A stretch of 64,000 nucleotides of DNA, from positions 1 through 64,000 of the forward strand of contig CALDKB010000051.1 of assembly GCA_937899245.1 (NCBI GenBank), read 5' to 3'. A model generated the notes under the pieces. That model was not told the DNA's origin. It saw only the letters and a list, made by a program, of their open reading frames with translations, and did no database searches. The translations under genes and the position numbers were made by a program. This DNA is from an uncultured Bacteroidales bacterium (lineage in GTDB: Bacteria; Bacteroidota; Bacteroidia; Bacteroidales; ML635J-15). Of the stretch, positions 43,753 to 53,458 are shown in pieces (position 1 is the stretch's first letter; the number at the start of each line of letters is the position of its first letter).

Positions 43753-44454
43753 TTAGCCGATATTGGAAATCTTCTGGAGCTGCTTAAAGTCCAGCACCTT
43801 AATTTTACGTCCCTCAAGAGCGATAACGCCTTCGCCGGCAAAAGTCGACAAGGTTCGAATAGCATTGCTTGTTGTCATATTGCTCAAGTTGGCGATATCA
43901 TCACGCGAAAACTGGGCGTTTAGCGTCACGCCGTCATCACAGAAGCCATAAGTATCTATCAGGCAAAGCAACGATTCCGCCAGTCGGCCGCGAATATGCT
44001 TCTGGGTAAGATTAACGGTACGAGTATTTGAAACTCCGAGTTCGGTAGCCAGCGACTTTAATATTGCGAATGTCAAGTTCGGATCATTCTTCATTACATA
44101 GAACAAAGCCGACTTTTCTACCGTACAAGCCACAGACGGCTCCATTGCCACAGCCGATGCATGATAGTTCTCACCAGCGAACAAAGCACGGTAGCCGATA
44201 AAACCACAAGGCCGCGAAAGACGCACTATCTGTTCCCTACCGCCTGCGCCTTCCTTGAATATCTTGACCTTACCGTCGGAAAGACTGATAAGTCCACCAG
44301 GCTTCGATGCCTCAAGAAACACCATCTCGCCCTTCTTGTACGACTTGCACGTAGTATGCTCACGCAAAAACTCCTTCGCCTCCTTAGAGATGCCATAAAA
44401 CACCGACTCAGGCGAATTGAATAGTTTATCCTTAGCTATCTGTTCAATATCCAT
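43753..44454 (-). CDS. Crp/Fnr-family transcription regulator
   Basis: 233 residues from the ATG at 44454 (MDIEQIAKDKLFNSPES); an in-frame extension upstream is hydrophobic and unlikely. A cyclic-nucleotide-binding fold (KKGEMVFLEASKPGGLISLSD) is followed by a C-terminal winged helix with the recognition region SRDDIANLSNMTTSNAIRTL. No N-terminal Cys cluster of the Fnr type is seen, so it is not an obvious Fe-S oxygen sensor. In Bacteroidota this group regulates stress and energy genes. It is the first gene of a pair with rlmD. Confidence 0.88.
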   Translation of the reverse strand: MDIEQIAKDKLFNSPESVFYGISKEAKEFLREHTTCKSYKKGEMVFLEASKPGGLISLSDGKVKIFKEGAGGREQIVRLSRPCGFIGYRALFAGENYHASAVAMEPSVACTVEKSALFYVMKNDPNLTFAILKSLATELGVSNTRTVNLTQKHIRGRLAESLLCLIDTYGFCDDGVTLNAQFSRDDIANLSNMTTSNAIRTLSTFAGEGVIALEGRKIKVLDFKQLQKISNIG

Positions 44455-44595
44455 ACGAATGATTTTTTCCGCAAAGATAAAAAAAATAAAAATGAAATTT
44501 GACATGAGGTCAAATTATTCTCCGCACCCTTACATATAAATAATATAAGCACAAAAAAACAACCTAATCTGTTCGTAACTTTTTTTGACAAAAGA

Positions 44596-44626
44596 CTTGC
44601 CAGTTGAAAAAAAACAATTACATTTG
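44596..44626 (+). promoter_or_regulatory. Promoter of first T9SS paralogue
   Basis: CTTG (44596-44599), exactly 19 bp, TACATTTG (44619-44626), 26 bp before the ATG. Confidence 0.75.
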
Positions 44627-44652
44627 CTTCGTTAATTTTAAATTTTTAAACG

Positions 44653-46659
44653 ATGAGAAAACTTTATTTACTTATGGCCGTTGTACTCATTTGCGGTACA
44701 GCAATGGCACAGCTTTCAAGCAAGGCATTGACTATGAAGGCAAGAACAAGCAACAACCCTGTAAAGGGTCTCATGCTTAACAACCAAAAGGATGAAACTC
44801 CAGTATGGAACTGCGACTTCGAAGGAACACAGACATGGGCATTCGGAAACGATGCAGCTGAAGGTGTTACAAACTGGTCTGTAGTTACAGTTGCTACTTA
44901 CCCAACATCTCTTGGAGAACTAGGACAAGGCTGGTATCTTTTCCCACTAAATCCTGGTGACACAGCTTACAACGAAACTCCAGAACACTGGGCATTAGTT
45001 GATTACATCACTCCTTTGATAAATGGTGGAACACAAGCAATGGCAGAAAAGGCATATATCGAATTCTCTGACATTGACCTTACAAGCACTACATCACCAA
45101 AGATTTCTTTCATCTCTACTTTCCGTAGACTTAACAGCGTACACTGCTATGTTAAGGTTTCTATCGATGGTGGTGCAACATGGACTGACCATGAAATTTT
45201 CACCGAAATTCCAAGCAATGGCAATCATGAAATCTACAGAAGAGAAGTTCTTATTCCAGAAGCTGGCGGACGCAATGAAGTAAAGGTTCGTTTTGAAATG
45301 GATTACGAAAAGGAACAGGCAAGCAACCAGATGGGATACGGCTGGAACCTTGACGATATCAAGATTTTCGAAACTGCACAGAACAACTTAACTGCAGTTT
45401 ACGGCAGAATGAGCATGTTCGGATACCTTGACTACAGAAATATACCAGAAAACTACTGGACAAACATAACTGATCCTCAGGAAAGAAGAGATTACGCTTA
45501 CCAGATTTATGACCCATATGCACAGTCTCCACGTCAGAACTGGATTACTTCTGCTGGTTACGGTGCTTTCAACATCGAAGTTGAAAACAATGGTGCTGCA
45601 GCAGCTACTCCTTCAGTTAACGTAAAGGTTACTGCTCCTTCAGGAACTGTAATTTATGACAAGACCGTTACCGGTACACACGCACTTGCTTCAACAGAAG
45701 GCGATACTCTTGATCTTGCTACTATCGACGAAGAAAACATGAGCAACTCAACTATCTTCTGGTTCGACGCTGAAACTGAAGAAGACATCGAATTGGGTCG
45801 CTACACTGTAACTTACTATGTATTCGAAGAAGGTGCTGAAGATGCAGATCCATCAGACAACACTATCGAACAATACTTCGACATTACTAGCAACAACTAC
45901 TCTAAGTCTTATGTAGAACCAACAACTTCTGCATCAGTAAACAATTGGACAATCAGCGCAAGCGGTGACGAATTTGGTACAGAATTCATTTACTACTACG
46001 AACCAGAAGACATTATGTCTGCTGACCTCTTCATCGATGGCAGAACAACTATTGGTACTTCTGTACAGGCTGTTCTTTACCACATTGACGAAGAAGGTGA
46101 ACGCATTGTTGCAAGATCTTCTGATATCTACGAAGTAACTGAAGAAATGCTTGACACTTGGACTAACCTTCCATTCTTGAACGAATACTACTTAACTTTT
46201 GATGATGACAACCAGTACAAGCAGGTTATTCTTACAGCAAAGGTTATGTGGGACAACGATGATGACGACATCTATTTAGGCGCTAGCGACGTATTGACTA
46301 CAATTGGACACAATTCATACGAATTCTTCAGCGAATACAATGACGGTACTTGGTACTATGGTGGTGATGATATTGCTATTACATTGCACGAAGGTGAAGG
46401 CATTAACGTAAATGCTGCTGAAGCTGAAGCATCTAACTTCTCAATGTATCCAAATCCATCAAACGGTATTGTTAACTTCGCAAACGTAGAAAACGCAACT
46501 ATCGAAGTTTACAACATGATGGGTCAGGTTGTTGCTACAGTTAACAACGCTTCTGAAAATGCATCTATCGATCTTTCTAATGTTGCAAACGGCAACTATG
46601 TAGTTAGAATCGTTAAGGACGGTGCTACTTCTACTTCTAAGTTGAACATCGTTAGATAA
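44653..46659 (+). CDS. T9SS surface protein, tandem paralogue 1
   Basis: 668 residues. Signal peptide MRKLYLLMAVVLICGTAMAQ. An adhesin-like jelly-roll domain follows (VWNCDFEGTQTW ... GYGWNLDDIKIFE, about 55-240; choice-of-anchor J/MAM-like), then a conserved block GRMSMFGYLDYRN / DPQERRDYAYQIYDP, Ig-like beta regions, and a T9SS type A sorting domain (FSMYPNPSNGIVNF to the end). No catalytic motif. Codon choice is strongly biased (GGT, GTT, AAG, ACT), as in the nifJ gene here, suggesting high expression. About 150 bp separate it from a second copy; each has its own promoter and terminator. Confidence 0.85.
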   Translation: MRKLYLLMAVVLICGTAMAQLSSKALTMKARTSNNPVKGLMLNNQKDETPVWNCDFEGTQTWAFGNDAAEGVTNWSVVTVATYPTSLGELGQGWYLFPLNPGDTAYNETPEHWALVDYITPLINGGTQAMAEKAYIEFSDIDLTSTTSPKISFISTFRRLNSVHCYVKVSIDGGATWTDHEIFTEIPSNGNHEIYRREVLIPEAGGRNEVKVRFEMDYEKEQASNQMGYGWNLDDIKIFETAQNNLTAVYGRMSMFGYLDYRNIPENYWTNITDPQERRDYAYQIYDPYAQSPRQNWITSAGYGAFNIEVENNGAAAATPSVNVKVTAPSGTVIYDKTVTGTHALASTEGDTLDLATIDEENMSNSTIFWFDAETEEDIELGRYTVTYYVFEEGAEDADPSDNTIEQYFDITSNNYSKSYVEPTTSASVNNWTISASGDEFGTEFIYYYEPEDIMSADLFIDGRTTIGTSVQAVLYHIDEEGERIVARSSDIYEVTEEMLDTWTNLPFLNEYYLTFDDDNQYKQVILTAKVMWDNDDDDIYLGASDVLTTIGHNSYEFFSEYNDGTWYYGGDDIAITLHEGEGINVNAAEAEASNFSMYPNPSNGIVNFANVENATIEVYNMMGQVVATVNNASENASIDLSNVANGNYVVRIVKDGATSTSKLNIVR

Positions 46660-46688
46660 TTATAAATTAATTATCGAATAAAAATTTA

Positions 46689-46714
46689 GGGCGGATTTAT
46701 TCCGCCCTTTTTTT
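46689..46714 (+). terminator. Terminator of paralogue 1
   Basis: GGGCGGA, TTTAT loop, TCCGCCC, followed by a run of seven T. Confidence 0.92.
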
Positions 46715-46750
46715 GTTTATAATAAGTTAAAATTATTATAAACAAAATTG

Positions 46751-46780
46751 CTTGTCGAAAGATTATTTATTTTAAATTTG
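46751..46780 (+). promoter_or_regulatory. Promoter of second T9SS paralogue
   Basis: CTTG (46751-46754), 18 bp, TAAATTTG (46773-46780), 26 bp before the ATG: same geometry as for the first copy. Confidence 0.7.
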
Positions 46781-46806
46781 CTGAATTAACTAAAAAATTT
46801 AATCTA

Positions 46807-48825
46807 ATGAAAAGAATTATACTTATTGCATTATGTGCTATTTTGTGTGGCAGCTTGTCTGCACAAATAGAGCGAAACAATTCAAGCATGAAAAAACTTG
46901 CAGGCGAAGCAAAGTATGTTAAGGTTACATCAACCCAGAGTTTAAGTCGAGATGGCGACATAGCATGGTCCTGCGACTTTGAGGATGGCTGCCCGAGCTA
47001 CAATATCTCAAGCACGGCAGATTCAGAAACCGATTGGCAAATCATTCAGGAAAGCGATTATCCGGATGAAATGTTTTCGGGAAACAGATGCTATTACCTT
47101 CCTATGAACTTTACCGGACACGCAGGTTGCAATGATCCAAACCAGCAAATCAGCGAAACTCCAGCACACTGGGCATTTGTTGACGCAGGATCCGACCTCT
47201 ACCCGAGCGCTCCTACAATCAACACAAGCTTGACTTTCGCAGAAATTGACCTTTCTGGCGTATCCTCCCCAAAAGTAACATTTATCCAATCGTGGAAAGT
47301 GCTAAACCATTCTAGCGAAGAAATCTTCGTTTCTACATCTACCGACAATGGTGCTACTTGGACCGACCACGCCGTAAACACATCAGACTTAGACTCTTAC
47401 ACATACGTTAATGGTGTTTGCGAAGTTTTGATTCCAGAAGCTGGCAACCATTCTGAAGTTTCTATCCGCTTCACATATACTTGTAACAACCCTGCATGGC
47501 ACTACGGATGGCAGATTGATGATATCAAAATTATCGAAACTCCAGCAAACAACATTTCGATCGTAAACGGTAGAATGAGCATGTTCGGATACCTTGACTA
47601 CAGAAATGTACCGGATGAATACTGGACCAACATGACAGACCCTCAGGAAAGAAGAGATTACGCTTACCAGATTTACGATCCATTTGCACAGTCTCCACGT
47701 CAAAACTGGATTACATCTGCCGGTTACGGAGCTTTCATGGTTGAAGTTGAAAACAACGGAACAAATACCATTTCTCCTAACATCAACATCAAGGTTGCAT
47801 CTCCTTCGGGAATTATCGTATATGACAAGACTATTACCGGAAATGCAATCACAACAAACGAAATTGATACTGTTGACTTCGGCACAATAGATGAAGAAAA
47901 CATGGCAAACTCTACCATTTTCTTCTTTGACGCAGAAAACGAAGAAGATATAGAATTGGGTCGTTACACTGTAACATATTATGCATATGTTGAAGGTGCA
48001 GAAGATGCAACACCAGAAAACAACACTATCGTTCAATACTTCGACATTACCGACAACAACTACTCGAAATCATACTACGAGCCAACAGCTTCCTTGTGTG
48101 TAACATGCTACACTTCAGCAGCAAGTGGCGACGAATATGGTACAAAACTTACATACTACTACGAACCAGAACAAATAATGTCTGCCGATGTTTATATCGA
48201 CGCAGCAACAACTGTTGGTTCTTCTGTTCAGGCCGTTCTTTATGAAATAGACGAAGAAGGTGAATATATCATCTCCAGATCCTCTGACATTTACGAAATT
48301 ACCGATGATATGCTTAACACATGGACAAACCTTCCATTCTTAAACGAATATTACTTAAACTTTAATGAAGGTTACCAGTACAAGCAGGTTATTGTTACAG
48401 CCAAAGCACTCTGGGACAACGAAAGCGACAAATTCTACTTCGGAAGAAGCAATGTCCTTACAAACATCGGACACGACTCATACGAATTCCTCTGCGAAGT
48501 TGAAGACGGAACATGGTACTACGGTAGCGATGATATTGCTGTAACAATGCACGAAGGCGAAGGTGTTAATCCTACATCTGCAGCAGAAAATGTTTCAAGC
48601 AACATTTCCATGTACCCTAATCCTTCTAACGGAATCGTAAACTTCGCAAACGTAGAAAACGCAACTATCGAAGTTTACAACATGATGGGTCAGGTTGTAG
48701 CAACAGTTAACAACGCTTCTGAAAACGCATCTATCGACCTTTCAAATGTCGCAAACGGCAACTATGTAGTTAGAATCGTTAAGGACGGTACAACCACAAC
48801 TTCAAAGCTAAACATCGTTAGATAA
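46807..48825 (+). CDS. T9SS surface protein, tandem paralogue 2
   Basis: 672 residues, same architecture as the preceding gene: signal peptide (to about 20), anchor-J-like domain (IAWSCDFEDGCPSYN ... HYGWQIDDIKIIE), the shared block GRMSMFGYLDYRN, and a T9SS sorting domain. The last 75 residues and the shared block are almost identical to copy 1, whereas the N-terminal 200 residues have diverged strongly. Synonymous codons differ more in this copy (more ACA, AAC, TCC). This is a tandem duplication, probably with different surface ligands. It has its own promoter and terminator. Confidence 0.85.
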   Translation: MKRIILIALCAILCGSLSAQIERNNSSMKKLAGEAKYVKVTSTQSLSRDGDIAWSCDFEDGCPSYNISSTADSETDWQIIQESDYPDEMFSGNRCYYLPMNFTGHAGCNDPNQQISETPAHWAFVDAGSDLYPSAPTINTSLTFAEIDLSGVSSPKVTFIQSWKVLNHSSEEIFVSTSTDNGATWTDHAVNTSDLDSYTYVNGVCEVLIPEAGNHSEVSIRFTYTCNNPAWHYGWQIDDIKIIETPANNISIVNGRMSMFGYLDYRNVPDEYWTNMTDPQERRDYAYQIYDPFAQSPRQNWITSAGYGAFMVEVENNGTNTISPNINIKVASPSGIIVYDKTITGNAITTNEIDTVDFGTIDEENMANSTIFFFDAENEEDIELGRYTVTYYAYVEGAEDATPENNTIVQYFDITDNNYSKSYYEPTASLCVTCYTSAASGDEYGTKLTYYYEPEQIMSADVYIDAATTVGSSVQAVLYEIDEEGEYIISRSSDIYEITDDMLNTWTNLPFLNEYYLNFNEGYQYKQVIVTAKALWDNESDKFYFGRSNVLTNIGHDSYEFLCEVEDGTWYYGSDDIAVTMHEGEGVNPTSAAENVSSNISMYPNPSNGIVNFANVENATIEVYNMMGQVVATVNNASENASIDLSNVANGNYVVRIVKDGTTTTSKLNIVR

Positions 48826-48846
48826 CATAAATTAACGTATAAGCAA

Positions 48847-48878
48847 ATAGGGTGGAAAATCTCCACCCTATTTTATTT
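48847..48878 (+). terminator. Terminator of paralogue 2
   Basis: ATAGGGTGGA, 5-nt loop, TCCACCCTAT, then TTTATTTT. Confidence 0.88.
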
Positions 48879-48922
48879 TGTACCAATGAGACCTGCCGCG
48901 TTGGACGAGTCCATGATTGTCG

Positions 48923-49837
48923 CTAGAAAAATTTAGACCTCTTGACAAGATATGGTTTCAGCACCTCATCGACAGGCTTGTTGATGTCTGCTTCAATAAA
49001 ATCAATACCAAATAATCCACACTTGTATTTAAGCTCCTCTGTCAAGCTAGCAACCTTACTGACATAACCATCGCGCACTTCGGCCGGATTTAGCATCATA
49101 GTTGTGTTAGTCTCCAAATCGACAAACTTGTATGGCCTGTTTGCAAAAGCAAACTCCACCTCCATCTTCTTGTCGATAACATGGAAAATAATAACCTCAT
49201 GCTTGCAATACTTCAAATGCTGCAAAGCGGCAAACAACTGCTCGGTATCACCATCCATAAACATATCGCTAAACAGCACCACCAACGAACGCTTATGGAT
49301 CATTTCAGCAATCTTATGCAATGTCTCAGCAGTATTGGTGCGCTTCTGCAATTGCACAGAGTCCGGCTTCAAAAAATTACGCATCTCGTTATACATAAGC
49401 GACAAATGCACCTGCGAAGATTTTGCGTCGAGATGAAACTTAACATCATCATCGAACAGTGTTAATCCAACAGCATCTCGCTGCCTGTGAAGCAAATACA
49501 CGAGTGATGCGGCGGCATATATTGAAAACTGAAGCTTATTCATACGCTTTTCGCGATACGGGAAAAGCATTGACGACGACACATCAATGATTATCTGACC
49601 ACGGAGATTAGTCTCCTCCTCGTAACGCTTAACAAATAGCTTATCAGTTCGTGCGAACAATTTCCAATCGATATGCTTGGTGCTTTCGCCCTTATTATAA
49701 AGCCGATGTTCTGCAAATTCGACAGAAAAGCCATGGAAAGGACTCTTATGCAATCCCGTAATAAAGCCCTCGACAACCTGACTGGCCAGAAACTCCAGAT
49801 TATCGTACTGAGGAAACAATTCAAGATTTACATCCAT
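48923..49837 (-). CDS. DUF58 domain protein
   Basis: 304 residues from the ATG at 49837. DUF58/VWA-like cytoplasmic protein: KSPFHGFSVEFAEHRLYNKG and STKHIDWKLFARTDKLFVK are the family core, and IDVSSSMLFP is a MIDAS-like metal-binding motif. In Bacteroidota it usually lies beside a MoxR AAA+ ATPase in the bat (aerotolerance-related) cluster; here no moxR or bat gene is adjacent. It is expected to work with MoxR as a chaperone-like assembly factor. Confidence 0.9.
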   Translation of the reverse strand: MDVNLELFPQYDNLEFLASQVVEGFITGLHKSPFHGFSVEFAEHRLYNKGESTKHIDWKLFARTDKLFVKRYEEETNLRGQIIIDVSSSMLFPYREKRMNKLQFSIYAAASLVYLLHRQRDAVGLTLFDDDVKFHLDAKSSQVHLSLMYNEMRNFLKPDSVQLQKRTNTAETLHKIAEMIHKRSLVVLFSDMFMDGDTEQLFAALQHLKYCKHEVIIFHVIDKKMEVEFAFANRPYKFVDLETNTTMMLNPAEVRDGYVSKVASLTEELKYKCGLFGIDFIEADINKPVDEVLKPYLVKRSKFF

Positions 49838-49932
49838 AACCAAAGACTTTTTACGGGTACAAAAATAACAATTTTCTTATTAATTAAAAGCTTGTTTTTG
49901 AACACGGACAAGAAAGACTCACAACAAAAACA

Positions 49933-49952
49933 GGCGAGAATTCTATCTCGCC
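49933..49952 (-). terminator. Terminator of the DUF4294 gene
   Basis: Wait-free hairpin GGCGAGA (49933-49939) / TCTCGCC (49946-49952) with a 6-nt loop; on the minus strand TGTTTTTG follows. It lies about 40 bp beyond the stop. Confidence 0.75.
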
Positions 49953-49989
49953 CGTTCAACAAAATATAAAAGGAAAACAGAAGACAATT

Positions 49990-50583
49990 TTAAGAAAGTT
50001 TGCCGGCTTTATACTGCTGCACAAGGAATTCGACAGTCTTGTCCGACACCTCAGAGTCGTATGATTTCTTTAAGTCGTTTCCGAAAATCGAAGCGAAAAC
50101 CTGACAAGTACCAGCAAAGAAACCGCCCTTAACAGTCTTTATAACCTCGTATGCAGTGCTACCACTTTCCCTATCGAGCAACTTAACAAACAAAATACCC
50201 TGCGACAAGGTCCACTTGCTCATTATAGGCCTGTAATGAGCCATAATCTGATTTTCTCGCTTGTCCATATATTTGCGGCGCTGACGGTCTGAATCCATTC
50301 TGGCCAGGCTATCATCAATTTGGCGATACATAGCCGACACTTCAATGGCATATGGATAAACTTTCTTGAAATTTCTAACGAGCTTATCGTTTCGCTTATT
50401 AGCCTTCTTTGCCTTATGCTTACTTGCATACACCTTTACTTCGGGCAGCAGAATCAAATTTTCTGTAGAATTTATCAACGCGTCCACATCAACACCAGAA
50501 TAATACATCATGGCTGTTTGCGAAAACAAAGAATCTACAGAAAAAAAGCAGACAAGCATTAATATAAATCCGAACTTTTTCAT
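49990..50583 (-). CDS. DUF4294 family secreted protein
   Basis: 197 residues from the ATG at 50583, which begins the signal peptide (MKKFGFILMLVCFFSVDSLF, SQ cleavage); the frame is open for 15 codons upstream without signal features. The conserved core LILLPEVKVYASKHKAKKAN and YPYAIEVSAMYRQIDDSLAR, then LSQGILFVKLLDRESGSTAYEVIK, identifies DUF4294, a Bacteroidota family of unknown function, probably periplasmic and largely helical. Confidence 0.88.
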   Translation of the reverse strand: MKKFGFILMLVCFFSVDSLFSQTAMMYYSGVDVDALINSTENLILLPEVKVYASKHKAKKANKRNDKLVRNFKKVYPYAIEVSAMYRQIDDSLARMDSDRQRRKYMDKRENQIMAHYRPIMSKWTLSQGILFVKLLDRESGSTAYEVIKTVKGGFFAGTCQVFASIFGNDLKKSYDSEVSDKTVEFLVQQYKAGKLS

Positions 50584-50682
50584 ATTCGTAAATTTTACGT
50601 TTCTGACATTTTGCAAAATTCGTTCCAAGCTATGTCCTATAACATAATTTTAAGATTTCCACAATACGAAGAACTCACAAAA

Positions 50683-52044
50683 TTATCTTTTAACCAACGA
50701 CTTAATCAATTTTCCTGCCATTGCAATAGTTACAACGACAGAAAGGAGATCTGCAATAGGAAATGCAATCCACACGGCATCGTACCCAATTGTATTGTAG
50801 AAATATTTAGGCAAAATAATCACCAACGGTATAAGGAATATCATCTGCCGCGCAATCGAAAGGAAAAAAGCCGGCCATGCCTTTCCCAATGCCTGAAAAA
50901 TTCCGGAACCTATCACTTGACAGCCAACAACAGGAATTGCAAGTACAAAAATACGCAGTCCCCTAACACCGATTTCAACCAGCTCCTGATTGGAAGAAAA
51001 CAACGACAGCAATTGACGAGGAATAGACTCAAAGACAAGCATAGCCAACACGCACAAGACTGTAGAGAAAACGACACCGACCTTAATAGCATCAATAACA
51101 CGGCCATATTTCCTTGCGCCATAATTATATCCAGCAATTGGCATAAAGCCCTGATTTACACCGAAAATTGGCATAAACACGAACATCGTCAATCTGTTTA
51201 TGATACCGTATGCCGCAATAGCAGTGTATCCGCCAAAAAGCGAAAGCACATTATTTAGCACAATGGCAGTAGAAGAATGCGCAAGCTGACGACCGAAAGA
51301 AGCCGATCCTAAAGACATTGTCTCACCGATGACCTTGAATTTTGGCAAGGCAAAACACCTAGCATAATCAAGAGAAAGGACACGCTTTTTAGACCTACGG
51401 AAATACCACAGGCCAAGGCCAGCACTCGTAATCTGCGAAATAGATGTTGCTATCGCGGCACCCTTTACGCCCCATCCGAACACAAAAATAAAAATCGGGT
51501 CAAGGACAAGGTTTATCAAAGCCGTAAGAACCTGACACATCATCGCAAACCTGGTATTGCCTTCGGCTCTAATTACATTAAGCAAAACAAAGAAAATATT
51601 CATGCCGAAGCTTCCCGGCAAACACCACCAAGCATATTCGAGCGAATAAGGCAATGTGGCTTCATCGGCGCCAAAAAGGAGAAGCAAGTCGGGCAAAAAG
51701 GCGATGACAATAGCAAAAAGCAACACGTTCAGGCATAAAATCATAAAAACGAGATTATGCAGTACCTGCTTGGCATAATCATACTCACGAGCCCCCAAGG
51801 CCCGCGAAATGATTGAAGCACCACCAAGGCCGACCGCCTGACCAAAAGTATTGTTGATTACAAGCATAAGCGGCAATGTTACCGACAAGCCAGCAATTGC
51901 CTCTACGCCTACGCCTTGCCCTACAAAAATCGTATCGGCGACATTGTATATGGTAATTGCCAGCATACCAAGCACCGACGGCAACGACAACCGCATAAGC
52001 AAAGTGCTCATTTTTTCAACTCCCAGACGCTCAGCATTATCCAT
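50683..52044 (-). CDS. MATE-family efflux transporter
   Basis: 453 residues with about 12 membrane helices, two homologous halves (PSVLGMLAITIYNVADTIFVG in the first, FMPIAGYNYGARKYGRV in the second). Na+- or H+-driven export of cationic drugs, metabolites or flippase-type substrates across the inner membrane. A TACTTTTG -7-like box on this strand (52050-52057) ends just before the ATG at 52044, implying a very short or absent leader. Divergent from the C1 peptidase gene. Confidence 0.92.
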   Translation of the reverse strand: MDNAERLGVEKMSTLLMRLSLPSVLGMLAITIYNVADTIFVGQGVGVEAIAGLSVTLPLMLVINNTFGQAVGLGGASIISRALGAREYDYAKQVLHNLVFMILCLNVLLFAIVIAFLPDLLLLFGADEATLPYSLEYAWWCLPGSFGMNIFFVLLNVIRAEGNTRFAMMCQVLTALINLVLDPIFIFVFGWGVKGAAIATSISQITSAGLGLWYFRRSKKRVLSLDYARCFALPKFKVIGETMSLGSASFGRQLAHSSTAIVLNNVLSLFGGYTAIAAYGIINRLTMFVFMPIFGVNQGFMPIAGYNYGARKYGRVIDAIKVGVVFSTVLCVLAMLVFESIPRQLLSLFSSNQELVEIGVRGLRIFVLAIPVVGCQVIGSGIFQALGKAWPAFFLSIARQMIFLIPLVIILPKYFYNTIGYDAVWIAFPIADLLSVVVTIAMAGKLIKSLVKR

Positions 52045-52114
52045 ATCTGCAAAAGTACATATTTTTTGCTACCGACATTCGGACAAATTTATTTCCTTTG
52101 CAAAAAATTCAGAT

Positions 52115-53335
52115 ATGAGACATATTTTTCTAACATTATCAATACTAACACTTTGCGTTTCGATACTGAAAGCACAAGGAAGCGACAAGGGCAAATACGA
52201 ACAGCCGAAAGCAGGTTTCATGCAGAAAGAAATCCTAAAAGAAATTACAGGAAAGGAAGCCGAAGCAAGCAAAACAGCCGAATTCATTATGGATTTCGAC
52301 GGGAAGCGCTACCCTACCGACATTTCAAAATACAAATCTATATGGCATAACGCCCCAGTTTCACAAGGACTTACCGGAACATGCTGGGCATATTCGGCAA
52401 CATCGTTCATGGAAAGCGAAGCATACAGGAAAAGCGGACACGAAGTGAAACTATCGGAAATGTACACTGTTTACTGGGAATATGTAGCACGCGCCGAAGA
52501 ATACCTCCGCACGAAAGGCGAAATGGTACTTGGCGAAGGTAGCGAATCAAATGCAATTAAGCGCGTAATGAATCAGCACGGACTTATGCCATATTCTGCA
52601 TATAACGGCCTACCACAAGGACAAAAATTCAACAATCACGAAAAGATGTTCGCAGAATTCAAGGCATACCTTTTCGGAACATTGATAGACAAAAGCAGAA
52701 GCAAGGAAAAGGTAATTGCCGATGTGAAGGAAATCCTTGACAAATACATCGGAACACCTCCAGAAAAGTTCGAATACGAAGGCAAGACATACACACCGGA
52801 AACATTTATGAAGGAATACTTGCAACTGAATCCGAACGATTATTTCAGTTTTATGTCAACCTTGAAATACCCGTACAACGAAAAGCACGAACTTGAAGAA
52901 CCCGACAACTGGTGGCACAGCAACGAGTATTACAACATAGCATTAACCGACTATATGTGGGTTGTTCGCAACGCTTTGGAAAACGGGTATTCGGTAAGTC
53001 TTTGTGGAGACACTTCGGAACCCGGATACGTCAAGGAAGCCGAAGTTGGCATAATTCCGACATTTGATATTCCATCTGACTTCATAAATGAATATGCACG
53101 CGAAATGCGTCTCGAAAACGGCTGCACCACCGATGACCACTGTATTCAGATTGTTGGTTACCAAAAAGTTGGCAAAACATATTGGTACTTGATTAAGGAC
53201 TCTGGATCAGGCGGAATGGACGGAGCGCACCGTGGCTACCGCTTCTACAGCGAGGACTACATCAAGCTGAAAATGATAAACATAATGGTAAATGTCGATG
53301 CCGCAAGGAAAATCCTTGATGGAATAATAAAATAA
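52115..53335 (+). CDS. Secreted papain-fold (C1B, bleomycin-hydrolase-like) peptidase
   Basis: 406 residues from the ATG at 52115, which begins a signal peptide (MRHIFLTLSILTLCVSILKAQ); the frame is open upstream but runs antisense through the MATE gene. The papain-type Cys lies in SQGLTGTCWAYSATSFME (about 92), the His in TTDDHCIQIVGY, and where papain has Asn this protein reads LIKDSGSGG, that is Asp. Aminopeptidase C/bleomycin hydrolase relatives are usually cytoplasmic; secreted versions are common in Bacteroidales and may process peptides at the envelope. Activity with Asp is plausible but not certain. Confidence 0.85.
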   Translation: MRHIFLTLSILTLCVSILKAQGSDKGKYEQPKAGFMQKEILKEITGKEAEASKTAEFIMDFDGKRYPTDISKYKSIWHNAPVSQGLTGTCWAYSATSFMESEAYRKSGHEVKLSEMYTVYWEYVARAEEYLRTKGEMVLGEGSESNAIKRVMNQHGLMPYSAYNGLPQGQKFNNHEKMFAEFKAYLFGTLIDKSRSKEKVIADVKEILDKYIGTPPEKFEYEGKTYTPETFMKEYLQLNPNDYFSFMSTLKYPYNEKHELEEPDNWWHSNEYYNIALTDYMWVVRNALENGYSVSLCGDTSEPGYVKEAEVGIIPTFDIPSDFINEYAREMRLENGCTTDDHCIQIVGYQKVGKTYWYLIKDSGSGGMDGAHRGYRFYSEDYIKLKMINIMVNVDAARKILDGIIK

Positions 53336-53400
53336 CAACATGACAGAAAACAAAACTGACGATTCATCATCACAACAAGCACAAATATGCTATAAAATAT

Positions 53401-53431
53401 TTTGTCAGAGATGTATTATTGGTTAATTTTG
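53401..53431 (+). promoter_or_regulatory. Promoter of the orphan lipoprotein gene
   Basis: TTTG (53401-53404), exactly 19 bp, TAATTTTG (53424-53431): consensus promoter, 28 bp before the ATG. Confidence 0.85.
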
Positions 53432-53458
53432 CAGCATCTTACTTAAAAAATAAAAGAT

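Noticed and set aside
51851..52114. N-terminal extension of the C1 peptidase
   Set aside because: The open frame runs antisense through the MATE gene; the ATG at 52115 starts a typical signal peptide.
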